Positions 41,387 through 51,376 of a stretch of 64,000 nt of DNA are shown piece by piece; within the stretch, counting starts at the first letter, position 1, and each line of letters opens with the position of its first letter. The stretch is from Nodosilinea sp. LEGE 07088 (GTDB lineage Bacteria > Cyanobacteriota > Cyanobacteriia > Phormidesmidales > Phormidesmidaceae): assembly GCF_015207395.1 (NCBI RefSeq), contig NZ_JADEWX010000006.1:1-64000 (forward strand). Direction: 5' to 3'. The position numbers and the translations under genes were made by a program. The notes beneath the pieces are model-generated. The model did no database searches, was not told the origin of the DNA, and saw nothing but the letters and a program-made list of their open reading frames with translations.

Positions 41387-42847
41387 TTAAGACGCTTCTG
41401 GCGACGACTCCACTTCTTCCGCAACCTCTAGGTCGGCAGAGGGCATTGCTACAACCTCATCATCGGTCTTAAACACCATGCGTAGTAAGGGCGGAGCCAT
41501 AAATGTCGTGAAAATAACCATGACAATAATGGCGGCATCGAGCGACTCGGTCAACACCCCACTGGCAGCTCCTACCCCGGCGAAGACTAACCCCACTTCT
41601 CCCCGTGGAATCATGCCGACTCCAACAGCTAAGCGGTTAACACCAGGTTGGCCAAAAATAACAAAGCCCGCAATTACCTTACCGATAACAGCTACTACCA
41701 CTAAAAAAGAGGCAATAATCAAACCAGCCCGATTCGCTGGCTCTAGGGGGTTGAGCACACTGAGGTCTGTACGGGCTCCCACCGTGATGAAGAAAATCGG
41801 CACCAGCATATCGGCAATGGGGCTAATTTGCTCCTCAAGTTCTTTGTGCTTAGAGGTCTCAGCCAAAATCAGGCCAGCCGCAAAGGCTCCCAGAATGGCC
41901 TCTAGCTGAATTGCCGCAGCAATATAGGCCAACACGAAGGCAAAAATTAGGGAGCTAATAATAACTTGACCCCGCGTCTTCATCTGGTCGACGACCATAA
42001 CAAAGTAGGGGCTCAGCAGCCGACCAACGAGAATCGACCCTACCAAAAACGTCGCAGCCCCAGCAATCAGGTAGGCTACGTTGAGAATTTCGATTTCGCC
42101 AGTTTTAGCCAGACTTGCTACTACGGCCAGCACGATGATGCCGAGCACGTCGTCAAGCACAGCGGCACCGATAATAATCTGGCCTTCTTTAGAGCTCAGC
42201 TTCTGCATTTCGGCCAGCACCTTGGCGGTAATGCCAATGCTAGTAGCGGTCAGCGCAGCCCCGGCGAACACAGCGGGAATGGTGTCAATGCCAAACAGCG
42301 CAATCAGCCCGGCAGTACCAACCGCAAAGGGAGCTACGACCCCAACGATGGCAACCATGGCGGCCTGCGGGCCAACCCGAATCAACTCTTTGAGGTCAGA
42401 CTCTAAACCAATTTCAAATAGGAGGATAATGACCCCTAGCTCAGCCATTACAGAGATGACCTCGCTTTCGCCCTGAAACACTCGCAGCAGACCTTCGGGT
42501 GCTTGCCCGGTCGTCATACCGACAAAGTTCATCAGTAGCGACTGAACCTCACCGCCGCCTTCTGGAAACACAATTAAATGCAGGGCCGATACGCCGACAA
42601 TGACGCCCCCCACTAACTCACCCAGCACAGCAGGTAGATTGACCCGAGCACACAACTCACCCCCCAGTTTGGCCGCTAGATAAACCACAATTAGGCTGAG
42701 CAGCACACTGGCCAATACCAGGGGTTCTACCTCTGCCTCCGAAATCTCTGCTAGCCAAGGGTTGGCTAAGGGCTGGAGCAATTCATAACTGTTTTGAATC
42801 CCAGCAATCAGGTCGCTGCCGATGAGGGCACTCATCCAATTCGCCAT
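41387..42847 (-). CDS. Cation:proton antiporter, CPA2 family (NhaS3/Kef-like)
   Basis: A 486-residue membrane antiporter with about twelve helices. The CPA2 exchange core is visible: LPAVLGELVGGVIVG, LGVIILLFEIGLESDL, GAAVLDDVLGIIVLA with the paired Asp residues, and MIPRGEVGLVFAGVG. It resembles the cyanobacterial thylakoid Na+/H+ antiporter NhaS3, but could be another CPA2 member. It lacks TrkA-N domains, so is not a full Kef channel. The start MANWMSAL is chosen; an in-frame GTG lies eight codons upstream. It flanks the tRNA gene. Confidence 0.88.
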   Translation of the reverse strand: MANWMSALIGSDLIAGIQNSYELLQPLANPWLAEISEAEVEPLVLASVLLSLIVVYLAAKLGGELCARVNLPAVLGELVGGVIVGVSALHLIVFPEGGGEVQSLLMNFVGMTTGQAPEGLLRVFQGESEVISVMAELGVIILLFEIGLESDLKELIRVGPQAAMVAIVGVVAPFAVGTAGLIALFGIDTIPAVFAGAALTATSIGITAKVLAEMQKLSSKEGQIIIGAAVLDDVLGIIVLAVVASLAKTGEIEILNVAYLIAGAATFLVGSILVGRLLSPYFVMVVDQMKTRGQVIISSLIFAFVLAYIAAAIQLEAILGAFAAGLILAETSKHKELEEQISPIADMLVPIFFITVGARTDLSVLNPLEPANRAGLIIASFLVVVAVIGKVIAGFVIFGQPGVNRLAVGVGMIPRGEVGLVFAGVGAASGVLTESLDAAIIVMVIFTTFMAPPLLRMVFKTDDEVVAMPSADLEVAEEVESSPEAS

Positions 42848-42950
42848 GCGGGCCGCTATAACTCGTCCCACTTAATGTACATGAGATTATCTCCCCGTAG
42901 AGTTCACAGGGATCGTTACGCCAATTATTCTGGCAGGAAAAATTTTTAGT

Positions 42951-43763
42951 TTAGGAAAAAACGCGGTGAACTAAGGAGGGCATCTGGCGACGTACCTGGG
43001 CGATACGGTCGGGAACGATTTCTGCGATCGCAATACCCGGTTCCACCCCAGCATCGGCCAGCACCATACCCCAGGGGTCGATAATCATGGCGTGTCCGTG
43101 GGACTGACGGCGAGCATTGTGGAACCCAGTTTGAGCCGGGGCAATCATATAGCAAGTGTTTTCGATCGCGCGGGCTTGCAGCAGCACTTGCCAATGGTCT
43201 TTGCCGGTGAACTCGGTGAAGGCAGCGGGCACGATCAGCACCTCCGCCCCCTGCTGCGAGAGATGACGGTACAGCTCTGGGAACCGCACGTCGTAACAGA
43301 CTGACAAGCCCAAAATACCAAACTGTTTGGAGGGAAACACGTCGGGCAGCAGGTGCCCCGAGATCACTGTGTTTGACTCTCGGTAGGTATTCCCGTCGGG
43401 CAGATTAACGTCGAACAGGTGCACCTTTTCATAGCGCAGCAGTTCTTGCCCTTCAGGGGAGACCAGCAGAGCCGTGTTAAACACCTTGCCTTCTTTGGCT
43501 GGCACCGGATAGCCCCCACCGATGAGGGTAACCTGATAGCGCTGAGCCATGGTCTTGAGAAAAGCTTCGCTGGCTAGGCTAATCGCATCAGCCTGGGCGA
43601 TTTTAGCCTCCTCATCTCCCAAAAACGAGAAGTTTTCTGGCAGACTCACCAGCTCTGCCCCCTGACGCACCGCTAAATCGATCAATTCTTCGGCATGGGC
43701 CAAATTTTTGGTCAGATCTGGCACACTGGTCATCTGTACGGCGGCGGCCCGATACGCTCTCAT
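42951..43763 (-). CDS. Nit-type carbon-nitrogen hydrolase (probable deaminated glutathione amidase)
   Basis: A 270-residue nitrilase-superfamily amidase with the full catalytic triad: Glu43 (SLPENFSF), Lys113 (YEKVHLFDV) and Cys156 (SVCYDVRFPELYR). The sequence is of the Nit1/Nit2 branch. Nit1 hydrolyses deaminated glutathione, a side product of transaminases, and omega-amidase is the alternative. The start has AGGAT upstream. It is a single gene, not clearly in an operon. Confidence 0.9.
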   Translation of the reverse strand: MRAYRAAAVQMTSVPDLTKNLAHAEELIDLAVRQGAELVSLPENFSFLGDEEAKIAQADAISLASEAFLKTMAQRYQVTLIGGGYPVPAKEGKVFNTALLVSPEGQELLRYEKVHLFDVNLPDGNTYRESNTVISGHLLPDVFPSKQFGILGLSVCYDVRFPELYRHLSQQGAEVLIVPAAFTEFTGKDHWQVLLQARAIENTCYMIAPAQTGFHNARRQSHGHAMIIDPWGMVLADAGVEPGIAIAEIVPDRIAQVRRQMPSLVHRVFS

Positions 43764-43997
43764 AACTTATCCTGACTGGGAGATTAAAGGAACCTGGAAC
43801 AACGGCGTTCCACGAACCTCAATTTTATTCGCTCAGGGGAACGGTTTACCGCGTCATTCCTTAAAATCAGCTAGGGATTGCCGCTAAAACCTCTAGCGCC
43901 AGGGTTGGCAACGGTTAGGTCGGGTGCCAGGGTTGGGGTGATGGGCAAATACCATCTAGGCATGCCCATCACCCTTGGGGTAATCATCAGCTTCGGC

Positions 43998-45635
43998 TTA
44001 CATGAGGCAGGACAGATCGCCGGTTTTTTGGCTAAACAGCAGGTTTTCGCGATAGTCAACCGGGCAGTCGATCACCGCTGGCACGTTGTCTTCCAGGGCG
44101 GTTTTTAGGGTGGGGATAAAGTCTTCGGTTGACTCAATGCGGTAGCCTTTGAGGCCCATTGCCTCAGCCAGCTTGACAAAATCTGGGTTGCTGAAGTGGA
44201 TGTAGGTTGACTCACCGTAGTAGCTCATCTGCTTCCACTCGATCAGCCCGTAGCCACCGTCGTTAAAGATGATGGTGACAAAGGGCGTACCCACCCGCAG
44301 CGCAGTTTCCAACTCCTGGCAATTCATCATAAAGCCACCGTCGCCAGTGACGGCGACCACCTTGCGGTTGGGGCTGACGAGTTTGGCGGCTAGCGCCCCC
44401 GGTAGGGCAATGCCCATGGCCGCAAATCCGTTAGAAATCAGACAGGTGTTTGGGCGCAGGCAATGGTAATTGCGCGCCATCCACATTTTGTGGGCCCCGA
44501 CATCAGAAATCACAATGTCTTCAGCGTCTAGAACCTGGCGCAGGTCGTAGATCAGCTTTTGGGGCTTAATGGGGAAGCCGTAGTCGTCGGCATATTGCTC
44601 ATAGTCGGCCCGAATGTCGTCTCGCACTTTGGTAATGGCCGATTCGGGGTAGCCTTGGCGTTTGGCTCGCTTAAGAATTTCTTCCAGCGAGTCAGAGATG
44701 TCGCCAATGACCTCTACTTTAGGAATATAGCTGCTGTCAATTTCGGCCTGGGTGAGGTTGATGTGCAAGATGGGCAGCTTGCCGTCGGGGTTCCAGCGCT
44801 TGGGTGAATACTCGATCAGGTCGTAGCCTACGGCGATGATCAGATCGGCCTGCTCCATCGCGCAGCTAATGTAGTCGCGCTGCTGTAGACCCAGAGTCCA
44901 TAGCGCCAGAGGGTGGGTGTAGGGAATCACCCCCTTGCCCATAAAGGTATTAGTCACCGGAATATTGAGCTGGGTAGCAAACTCAGTGAGGGATTCGCTG
45001 GCCCGGGCGCGAATTGCGCCGTTACCCACCAAGATCATTGGGTTGCTAGCCTGGGAAATAGCCACGGCTGCCTGCTGAATGCTTTGCAGAGAGGCATAGG
45101 TTTTTTCCTGACTGTCTTTGCGTAGGGATGTGCCGTCAACCTCCATTTCGGCAATGTTTTCGGGGAGGTCAATATGGACGGCACCGGGCTTCTCAGACTG
45201 GGCCAGCTTAAAGGCTTTGCGCACAATTTCGGGGGTGTTGCTGGGCCGCACAATCTGGGCATTCCACTTGGTGACTGGGGCAAACATCGCCACCAGGTCG
45301 AGGTATTGGTGTGACTCAATGTGCATGCGATCGGTGCCCACCTGACCTGTGATCGCCACCAATGGAGCGCGATCGAGGGTGGCATCGGCGACGCCGGTCA
45401 TCAGGTTGGTGGCCCCCGGCCCCAGGGTAGACAGGCAGACGCCAGCCTTACCCGTCAGCCGACCGTAGACATCGGCCATAAAAGCGGCCCCCTGCTCGTG
45501 GCGGGTGGTAATGAACTGAATGGAAGATCGCTTTAGGGCCTGGAGGAGCTGGAGGTTTTCCTCCCCCGGCAGACCAAAGATATATTCGACGCCTTCGTTT
45601 TCAAGGCACTGGACAAGCAATTCGGCGGTATTCAT
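43998..45635 (-). CDS. ThDP enzyme: 2-oxoglutarate decarboxylase (often annotated acetolactate synthase)
   Basis: A 545-residue thiamine-diphosphate enzyme. The activating Glu is E47 (TTRHEQGAAF), and the cofactor motif runs from GDGGFMMN to the Asn-Asp of IIFNDGGYG. By sequence it looks like the large subunit of acetolactate synthase. The SSADH gene 85 bp upstream on the same strand points to 2-oxoglutarate decarboxylase, which closes the cyanobacterial TCA cycle by making succinic semialdehyde. The homologous pair in Synechococcus PCC 7002 has this role. A true catabolic acetolactate synthase remains possible. Confidence 0.78.
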   Translation of the reverse strand: MNTAELLVQCLENEGVEYIFGLPGEENLQLLQALKRSSIQFITTRHEQGAAFMADVYGRLTGKAGVCLSTLGPGATNLMTGVADATLDRAPLVAITGQVGTDRMHIESHQYLDLVAMFAPVTKWNAQIVRPSNTPEIVRKAFKLAQSEKPGAVHIDLPENIAEMEVDGTSLRKDSQEKTYASLQSIQQAAVAISQASNPMILVGNGAIRARASESLTEFATQLNIPVTNTFMGKGVIPYTHPLALWTLGLQQRDYISCAMEQADLIIAVGYDLIEYSPKRWNPDGKLPILHINLTQAEIDSSYIPKVEVIGDISDSLEEILKRAKRQGYPESAITKVRDDIRADYEQYADDYGFPIKPQKLIYDLRQVLDAEDIVISDVGAHKMWMARNYHCLRPNTCLISNGFAAMGIALPGALAAKLVSPNRKVVAVTGDGGFMMNCQELETALRVGTPFVTIIFNDGGYGLIEWKQMSYYGESTYIHFSNPDFVKLAEAMGLKGYRIESTEDFIPTLKTALEDNVPAVIDCPVDYRENLLFSQKTGDLSCLM

Positions 45636-45720
45636 AGGATCGATTTGGGGGTGTGGATGGTCAGTAAAAAAGGAGAGGAAAACTTAGGAAGAGGGGTTAA
45701 CCCTGGCGTTAGGTCGGGCG

Positions 45721-47112
45721 CTACTTAACCCACACGGTTTTGGTATTGACAAACTCAAGCATGCCCTGACGCCCCAGCTCTCTTCCATAGCCCGAGCGTT
45801 TGATACCGCCAAAGGGCAGGCGGGGGTCAGATTTGACCAGGCCATTAATAAAGACGGCTCCGGCCTCTAATTCGGCAATCAGACGTTCTTGCTCGGTGGG
45901 GTCTTGGCTCCAGCCGCTGGCCCCCAGACCAAAGGGAATGTCGTTGGCCCGCGCGATCGCATCATCCAGGCTGGCCACGCGAAACACCAGAGCCACTGGG
46001 CCAAAGAACTCCTCCTGGTCGGCGGGGGTACCCGGGGGCAGGGCGGCCAAAATCGTCGGCGGAAACCAGTTACCCCCCTGGAGGCCAGCCGGCAACTGAG
46101 CCTTGAGTGCCGCCACACTGCCGCCAATCAGGGCGTTACCCCCCTGGTCTAGACAAGCCTGAACCTGCTGCTCTAGCTCGGCGGCAATATCGGGAGTGGC
46201 CAAGGGGCCAACGGTAACGCCCTCATCCAGTGGGTTGCCTACCACCAAGGTGGCGAATTGTTCGGTCAGCCCCTGCTCGAAGCGCTCAGCTATGGACTCG
46301 TGGACAATAAACCGCTTAGCGGCAATGCAGGACTGACCGTTGTTGAGCATGCGGGCGGCGGCGGCGGTGGCGATCGCACTCTCTAAATCGGCGCTGGGCA
46401 TGACGATAAACGGATCGCTGCCGCCCAGTTCTAGCACCGTTTTTTTGATTTGCTGCCCGCAGGCTGCGGCCAGGCTAGCGCCAGCGGGTTCGCTGCCGGT
46501 CAGGGTAGCCGCGGCGATGCGCGTGTCAGCAACCAAAGCCGACGCCCGCGCACCACCGATCAGCAAGGTCTGAAAGGCCCCAGGGGGCAGCCCCGCCTTG
46601 TGAAAAATTTCTTCAATGACCAGCGCACACTGGGGCACGTTGGAGGCATGCTTGAGCAGCCCTACATTACCCGCCATCAGGGCCGGAGCCGCAAAGCGAA
46701 ACACCTGCCAAAACGGAAAATTCCACGGCATTACCGCCAGAATTAGGCCCAGGGGCTGATATCGCACAAAGCTTCTGCTGGCGTCGGTAGTAGCGGGTTC
46801 GTCAGCCAAAAAATCGGCTCCATGGTCAGCGTAGTAGCGGCAAACCAGGGCACTCTTTTCCACCTCCGCCACCGCTGCAGCCAGGGGCTTGCCCATTTCT
46901 AGGGTCATGATTTTGGCATAGGCGGCTTTGTTGTCCTCAAGCACTTGGGCGGCCTGGCGCAACCAGGTCGCCCGCTGGTCGAAGGACGTATGCCGGTAGG
47001 TCGCAAAGGTGGCGGCGGCTACCGTAAGCTTTTGGTCTATCTCGGCATCGGTTAGGGGGGTAAAGGTTTTAATTTCTGCCCCGGTTGCAGGGTTAATACT
47101 AGCAATCGACAT
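45721..47112 (-). CDS. Succinate-semialdehyde dehydrogenase
   Basis: A 463-residue aldehyde dehydrogenase with catalytic Cys262 (NNGQSCIAAKRF) and Glu228 (VLELGGSDPF). It belongs to the short SSADH group lacking an N-terminal extension. GGAGG lies six bases before the ATG. It oxidises succinic semialdehyde to succinate, probably with NADP+. The 2-oxoglutarate decarboxylase gene follows 85 bp downstream in the same direction, so both steps of the alpha-ketoglutarate-dehydrogenase bypass are together. Confidence 0.9.
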   Translation of the reverse strand: MSIASINPATGAEIKTFTPLTDAEIDQKLTVAAATFATYRHTSFDQRATWLRQAAQVLEDNKAAYAKIMTLEMGKPLAAAVAEVEKSALVCRYYADHGADFLADEPATTDASRSFVRYQPLGLILAVMPWNFPFWQVFRFAAPALMAGNVGLLKHASNVPQCALVIEEIFHKAGLPPGAFQTLLIGGARASALVADTRIAAATLTGSEPAGASLAAACGQQIKKTVLELGGSDPFIVMPSADLESAIATAAAARMLNNGQSCIAAKRFIVHESIAERFEQGLTEQFATLVVGNPLDEGVTVGPLATPDIAAELEQQVQACLDQGGNALIGGSVAALKAQLPAGLQGGNWFPPTILAALPPGTPADQEEFFGPVALVFRVASLDDAIARANDIPFGLGASGWSQDPTEQERLIAELEAGAVFINGLVKSDPRLPFGGIKRSGYGRELGRQGMLEFVNTKTVWVK

Positions 47113-47466
47113 GATTTGACCTCCTGTTGGTCAACTGGGGTAAGAGGCCATTTGCTCAAAGATTCCTAATTACTGTAAACGACTCCAGCCTGCGCCCGGA
47201 GAAGGCGACTTAAGTAGCGACTCTCTCGGGAATCACCGATTAACTAACGGCCCTGGGTCAAGATCTCGACAACCCTGGGCCAGTTAGCGATGGAGCGTAT
47301 AGCCCTTGGAACAAATGAAGCGTTAGCCGTTAACCCCTAAATTGAATCTTCTTTAACTGTGCCTTGAAGCACAAAACCCACTCTTTTATCCTATTACTTC
47401 TGCACAAAACATAGTGTTATGTAACGATGACCTAAAACCTTACTTTTCAGCTTTGGTAGCATCTCC
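47113..47466. other. Noncoding interval upstream of the SSADH gene
   Basis: These 354 bases hold the SSADH ribosome-binding site at the left edge and no gene. A+T-rich stretches near 47340-47400 could hold promoters for the minus-strand operon. No clear terminator or operator was recognised. Confidence 0.4.
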
Positions 47467-50016
47467 TCAGGCGCTTTCAGAGGTATCAAAACTCTCCCAG
47501 GGCCAAGGGTTAGCCAGAATTGCCGTGGCGGCATCGCGTCCCAAAGGTTGAGAAAACAGGTAGCCCTGCCCCCGGTGACAACCCATCGCCCGTAGTCGTT
47601 GTAGCTGTTTCTCAGACTCAATGCCCTCGGCGACCAAATCCATCTTGAGTTTTTGACCGAGGGCAATAATGGTTTGCACAATCTCGCGATCGTCGTCACT
47701 CTGATCCATACGGCCCACAAAGGACTGATCGATCTTGAGGGTATCGGTGGGAAAGCGATGCAGGTAGCTGAGAGAAGAGTAGCCAGTGCCAAAGTCGTCA
47801 ATGGCCAGCTTCAGCCCCAGCTGCTTAAGGCGATGCATGATGTCAATGGCGCCATCCACGTCGTGCATGATCATGCTCTCAGTAATTTCGAGCTGAATGA
47901 GATTGCCGCCGAGATCGAGTTCCTGGAGGGCCGCTCCAAACTGGTCGACTAAATCAGTCTGATGAAACTGACGGCGCGATAGGTTGATGCTCATAGTCAA
48001 CCGATGCTCGGGAAACTGCTGCTGCCAAACCCTCAACTGGGCGCAGGCGGTACGGAAAATCCATTGCCCTAAATGCACGATCAATCCAGTTTCTTCGGTC
48101 ACCTGGATAAACTGTCCCGGTGACACAAAGCCTTCCCCCGGGCGATACCAGCGCACCAGCGCTTCAAATCCTGAGATCAAGCCAGTTTTTAAGCTCACAA
48201 TCGGCTGGTAATGGAGCAAAAATTCGTTGTTTTCAAAGGCACTTAACAGGTGGCTTTCTAGCTCTAGCCGCTGCACGGCTTCTTCGTGCATGGTGCTAGC
48301 AAAAACCTCGTAGCGGTACTCGTTTAGGGCCTTGGCGCGATACATGGCCGTGTGCGCATCGCGCAGCAGATCTTCGGGCGTAGGCGGATAGTCGCCGTGG
48401 GCCATAGCTACCCCCATCGAACTGGTCACTGCCAGTCGTTGCCGCGCCACCACAAAAGGCTCCGATAGCTGAGCTTGCAGACGGTTCAGCCATTGATCGA
48501 CAGTAGGCTGCCCATGCACCGGCAGCAAAAAGGCAAACTCATCCCCCCCGACCCGGGCCAGATGAGCCGAGGGGGGTAAAAACTGCCGCAGCCGCTCGCC
48601 AATGGTTTGCAGCACGCGATCGCCCATGCCATGACCGAAGGACTGGTTAATCAGCTTAAAGCGATCGATATCTAAAAACACCACCGTTACCGGCCCAGCA
48701 GGCCGATGATGGAGTGCCCGCTGCACCTGGAGCAAAAAAATATCGCGCCCTGGCAGCAGCGTGAGCTGATCGTAGCTGCTGCGATACAGTGCTTTTTGAG
48801 TAACCACCAGCCCCAAGGCCAGCAAAACACCGGTGACTGGCTCGACTGTCGGCACCCAGACCAGCGCGCCTAAGGCCAAACTGCTACAGGCCCAAATGCT
48901 GACCACCATCATTCCGCTCCATAGCAGCAGCGTCGGGGGCCGCCGCACTCGCCATCCGATCACGGCGGCTAACAGAGCCCAAGAGAACAGCCAGAGAAAC
49001 TCACCCCACTGGGGTAAAAATCGATAGAGGGCGGGTTTGCCTGCGATCGCATCTAGCAGTTGGCTAATGCTCTGGGCATGCACCTCTACCCCGGCCATCA
49101 AGAACTCGGATGCCTGATCTTGGCTAAACGGGGTAAAGAATTCATCTTTGAGGCTAGAGGCCGTGGAGCCAATCAGCACAATTTTGCCCCGCACCCATTC
49201 AGGCGGTATGGCCCCGGCCAGGACTTGGGTAATAGTCAACGTAGGTGCTGGGGCCGAGGGAGTTCGGTACTTCAAGAGCACCTGATACCCCCGGTCATCG
49301 ATCTTGGCATAGCCGCCATCCCCAGTGTTTAATGCCGGGAGGCTAGTCTCGCCAATGCGCAACCGATCGTTGGCAAGATCTACCTCGAGGGCCAAATCAG
49401 AGTGATAGGCCAGCGCTACCCGCAGCGGAAATGAGTAGAAAGGATGGTTGGGTACCGCAACGTATAGCAAATTACGGCGTAGTACCCCATCCGGGTCGAT
49501 GGCCAAATCGTTAAAGCCGACCTGGGCCGCGGGCCAGGCCGCGGGGGCGGGTACCTCAATCCTATCTTTTTGCTTACCGACATTAAAAATACCGATGACA
49601 TTTGGCGACGCTGCAAACGTTTCGGCCAGAGCCGCCTTGCCAGGCTCATCCTGGGGGGTATTGCGGTACAAATCGAGCCCTACCACAGCCGGTTCGTAGC
49701 GCTGTACTGCCGCAATAATATCTGCCACGATTTGATCACTCAGCGGCCAACCGTAGGCTTCTAGATCGGCCTCGGTCACTTCAACCACCAGCAGTCGGGG
49801 GTCAGGTGCTGGCTGAATTAACAGCTGGGTCAGCAGATCAAAGCTTGAGGTTTCTAAGGGCTCAAACAGCCTGAATCGCTTGCCAGCAGACACAATCGTT
49901 AACGCCAGCAGACTGGCGACTAACACCGCTCGACTACCAAAATTTATCGGCTTAGCAGAACGGCAGATCCACTGCTGGATTCGTTGTCCGCAGAGCAATG
50001 CCCGAGAATGCACCAT
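47467..50016 (-). CDS. CHASE2-GGDEF-EAL cyclic-di-GMP signalling protein
   Basis: An 849-residue membrane sensor. An N-terminal helix (about 29-43) precedes an extracytoplasmic CHASE2 domain (about 50-340; VLIGSTASSLKDEFFTP and GVEVHAQSISQLL). Three helices (about 343-417) follow, then a GGDEF domain (about 425-590, active site RVGGDEF, no degenerate change) and an EAL domain (about 605-845; GFEALVRW, IDDFGTGYSSL, VAEGIES). Both catalytic motifs look intact, so it could make and break cyclic di-GMP. The stimulus is unknown. Confidence 0.92.
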   Translation of the reverse strand: MVHSRALLCGQRIQQWICRSAKPINFGSRAVLVASLLALTIVSAGKRFRLFEPLETSSFDLLTQLLIQPAPDPRLLVVEVTEADLEAYGWPLSDQIVADIIAAVQRYEPAVVGLDLYRNTPQDEPGKAALAETFAASPNVIGIFNVGKQKDRIEVPAPAAWPAAQVGFNDLAIDPDGVLRRNLLYVAVPNHPFYSFPLRVALAYHSDLALEVDLANDRLRIGETSLPALNTGDGGYAKIDDRGYQVLLKYRTPSAPAPTLTITQVLAGAIPPEWVRGKIVLIGSTASSLKDEFFTPFSQDQASEFLMAGVEVHAQSISQLLDAIAGKPALYRFLPQWGEFLWLFSWALLAAVIGWRVRRPPTLLLWSGMMVVSIWACSSLALGALVWVPTVEPVTGVLLALGLVVTQKALYRSSYDQLTLLPGRDIFLLQVQRALHHRPAGPVTVVFLDIDRFKLINQSFGHGMGDRVLQTIGERLRQFLPPSAHLARVGGDEFAFLLPVHGQPTVDQWLNRLQAQLSEPFVVARQRLAVTSSMGVAMAHGDYPPTPEDLLRDAHTAMYRAKALNEYRYEVFASTMHEEAVQRLELESHLLSAFENNEFLLHYQPIVSLKTGLISGFEALVRWYRPGEGFVSPGQFIQVTEETGLIVHLGQWIFRTACAQLRVWQQQFPEHRLTMSINLSRRQFHQTDLVDQFGAALQELDLGGNLIQLEITESMIMHDVDGAIDIMHRLKQLGLKLAIDDFGTGYSSLSYLHRFPTDTLKIDQSFVGRMDQSDDDREIVQTIIALGQKLKMDLVAEGIESEKQLQRLRAMGCHRGQGYLFSQPLGRDAATAILANPWPWESFDTSESA

Positions 50017-50187
50017 AGGTATTAGATCGACAGCGGTAGAAGTGGCAACGACAAGGATTAGCTCGTATCCCTGAATACAGAGATCTACAAAACGCTATCG
50101 CCGCTATCCGGAAGTACCCAGAGTACCCAGAGGCCCGATGACCTTCGACCGCCTCGCCGCATCATTAGACTGGCTAGTGCCTCAAAC

Positions 50188-50394
50188 CTAAACCATAGTG
50201 TCATTTTGTGGACCATTGGCCCAGTGGGTGCCACCCCCACGCCGCTGTCCAGGAAACTCGTCGCGCTGCCCTTTGACCTGGCGATCGCCATCGAGACCGG
50301 GCCAATGCAGTAGTAGCAAACTTAACACGCTCATACCCACGAGTATCGCCACACTACTGGGCCAGATAAAGAGTCGAATCAGCGTTGCTTTCAT
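50188..50394 (-). CDS. Small single-helix membrane protein of unknown function
   Basis: A 68-residue protein with one membrane helix (about residues 7-30) followed by a basic, Gly-rich tail ending GGGTHWANGPQNDTMV. The start ATG is preceded by GAACTAGCT with no strong ribosome-binding site. Small cyanobacterial proteins with a helix and a Gly-Gly-Thr-His tail exist, but this is not recognised with certainty. Confidence 0.5.
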   Translation of the reverse strand: MKATLIRLFIWPSSVAILVGMSVLSLLLLHWPGLDGDRQVKGQRDEFPGQRRGGGTHWANGPQNDTMV

Positions 50395-51376
50395 AGCTAG
50401 AACTAAACCCGAGAAGGTAACAGAACTCCTAAATCTCCAGCGAGCAGGCGCATCAGCGCAGTGCTTACAGTACTGGAGGCATAGTATGATCCTTCACAAT
50501 TGAGGTTTCATTCGATACCTGGCACTCTGGGCTTTCACTGAAGCTTTATGCGGCCATAAAGCCCAGGGGTCTCCCCTTCGCTCTGGCTTCAAATCGGCAG
50601 CGACCGGTCGTGGTTGTGAGATATCTATGGGGTTGCGAGATAGTTGCGAGATATCTATGGGGACGCCGCCGCGATCGCCCCCAAGTCATTAAAAACTTAT
50701 TAAGGGAACACCCCAGTTCCCAATTCCCCGGATATGCTTGAACGCAAGATACCTCCTAACTGCGTCTCCAGCCCCGTCTGACCCCTCTGTTGGTGTCATC
50801 CAGATGGGGCTGCTACTTTTGCAGCAGCATCGCTACAAACAAGGGGTTGGTGCCTACGGCTAGCCTGGGATTTATCCTATTCACCTTGCGGGCGGCAAGA
50901 CTATTCTCTTGCCGCCCGCAAACGTTAAGCCACCATTGCAGGCGGCGTTGCTTTACGGCGGTGGGTATGGTGGTGGGTAATGATCATTCAGCTGATGTCG
51001 CTGTCTATTCTGGTGATTGCAGTGCATGGGTAACTCAAGCACTGGAAGGCACCAGTCGGACGCAGCAACTGAGACTGCTTGATAGGGCAAGGCCCAACGT
51101 CTTTTCCGCTTACTATAAAAAGTTGAGTCTCTGTGGGCATACTATAAAGAACCCTTGAAGATTGTGATTGCATATACAAATTTTTGATGTTAATCTGAGA
51201 GGCTATTCGCAATTTGCGGATTCTTCGGGAGAACTGCGTTTTTAGCCCCAACTGCTGAATAAGCACCGCTGTTGGGGGAGCGGCTCTCCATTGCCCACAG
51301 CCATAGCTTGTAGCCCGGTTTTACCTCCAGGAAAAATCGGCTGGCACAGTGGGTGTCGCTTTCAGCACACGCGTAA
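50395..51376. other. Long noncoding interval with repeats and a strong hairpin
   Basis: Nearly 1 kb without a supported gene. GTTGYGAGATATCTATGGGG occurs at 50613 and 50643, 30 bp apart. A perfect 15-bp stem TTGCGGGCGGCAAGA/TCTTGCCGCCCGCAA (50887-50922) has a six-base loop. Two ACTATAAA boxes occur at about 51112 and 51140 before the rlpA gene and could be promoter elements. Confidence 0.5.

Noticed and set aside
50790-51158. Plus-strand open frame of 122 codons in the long intergenic region
   Set aside because: It spans the strong hairpin, is Cys/Arg-rich without domain, and has no ribosome-binding site.
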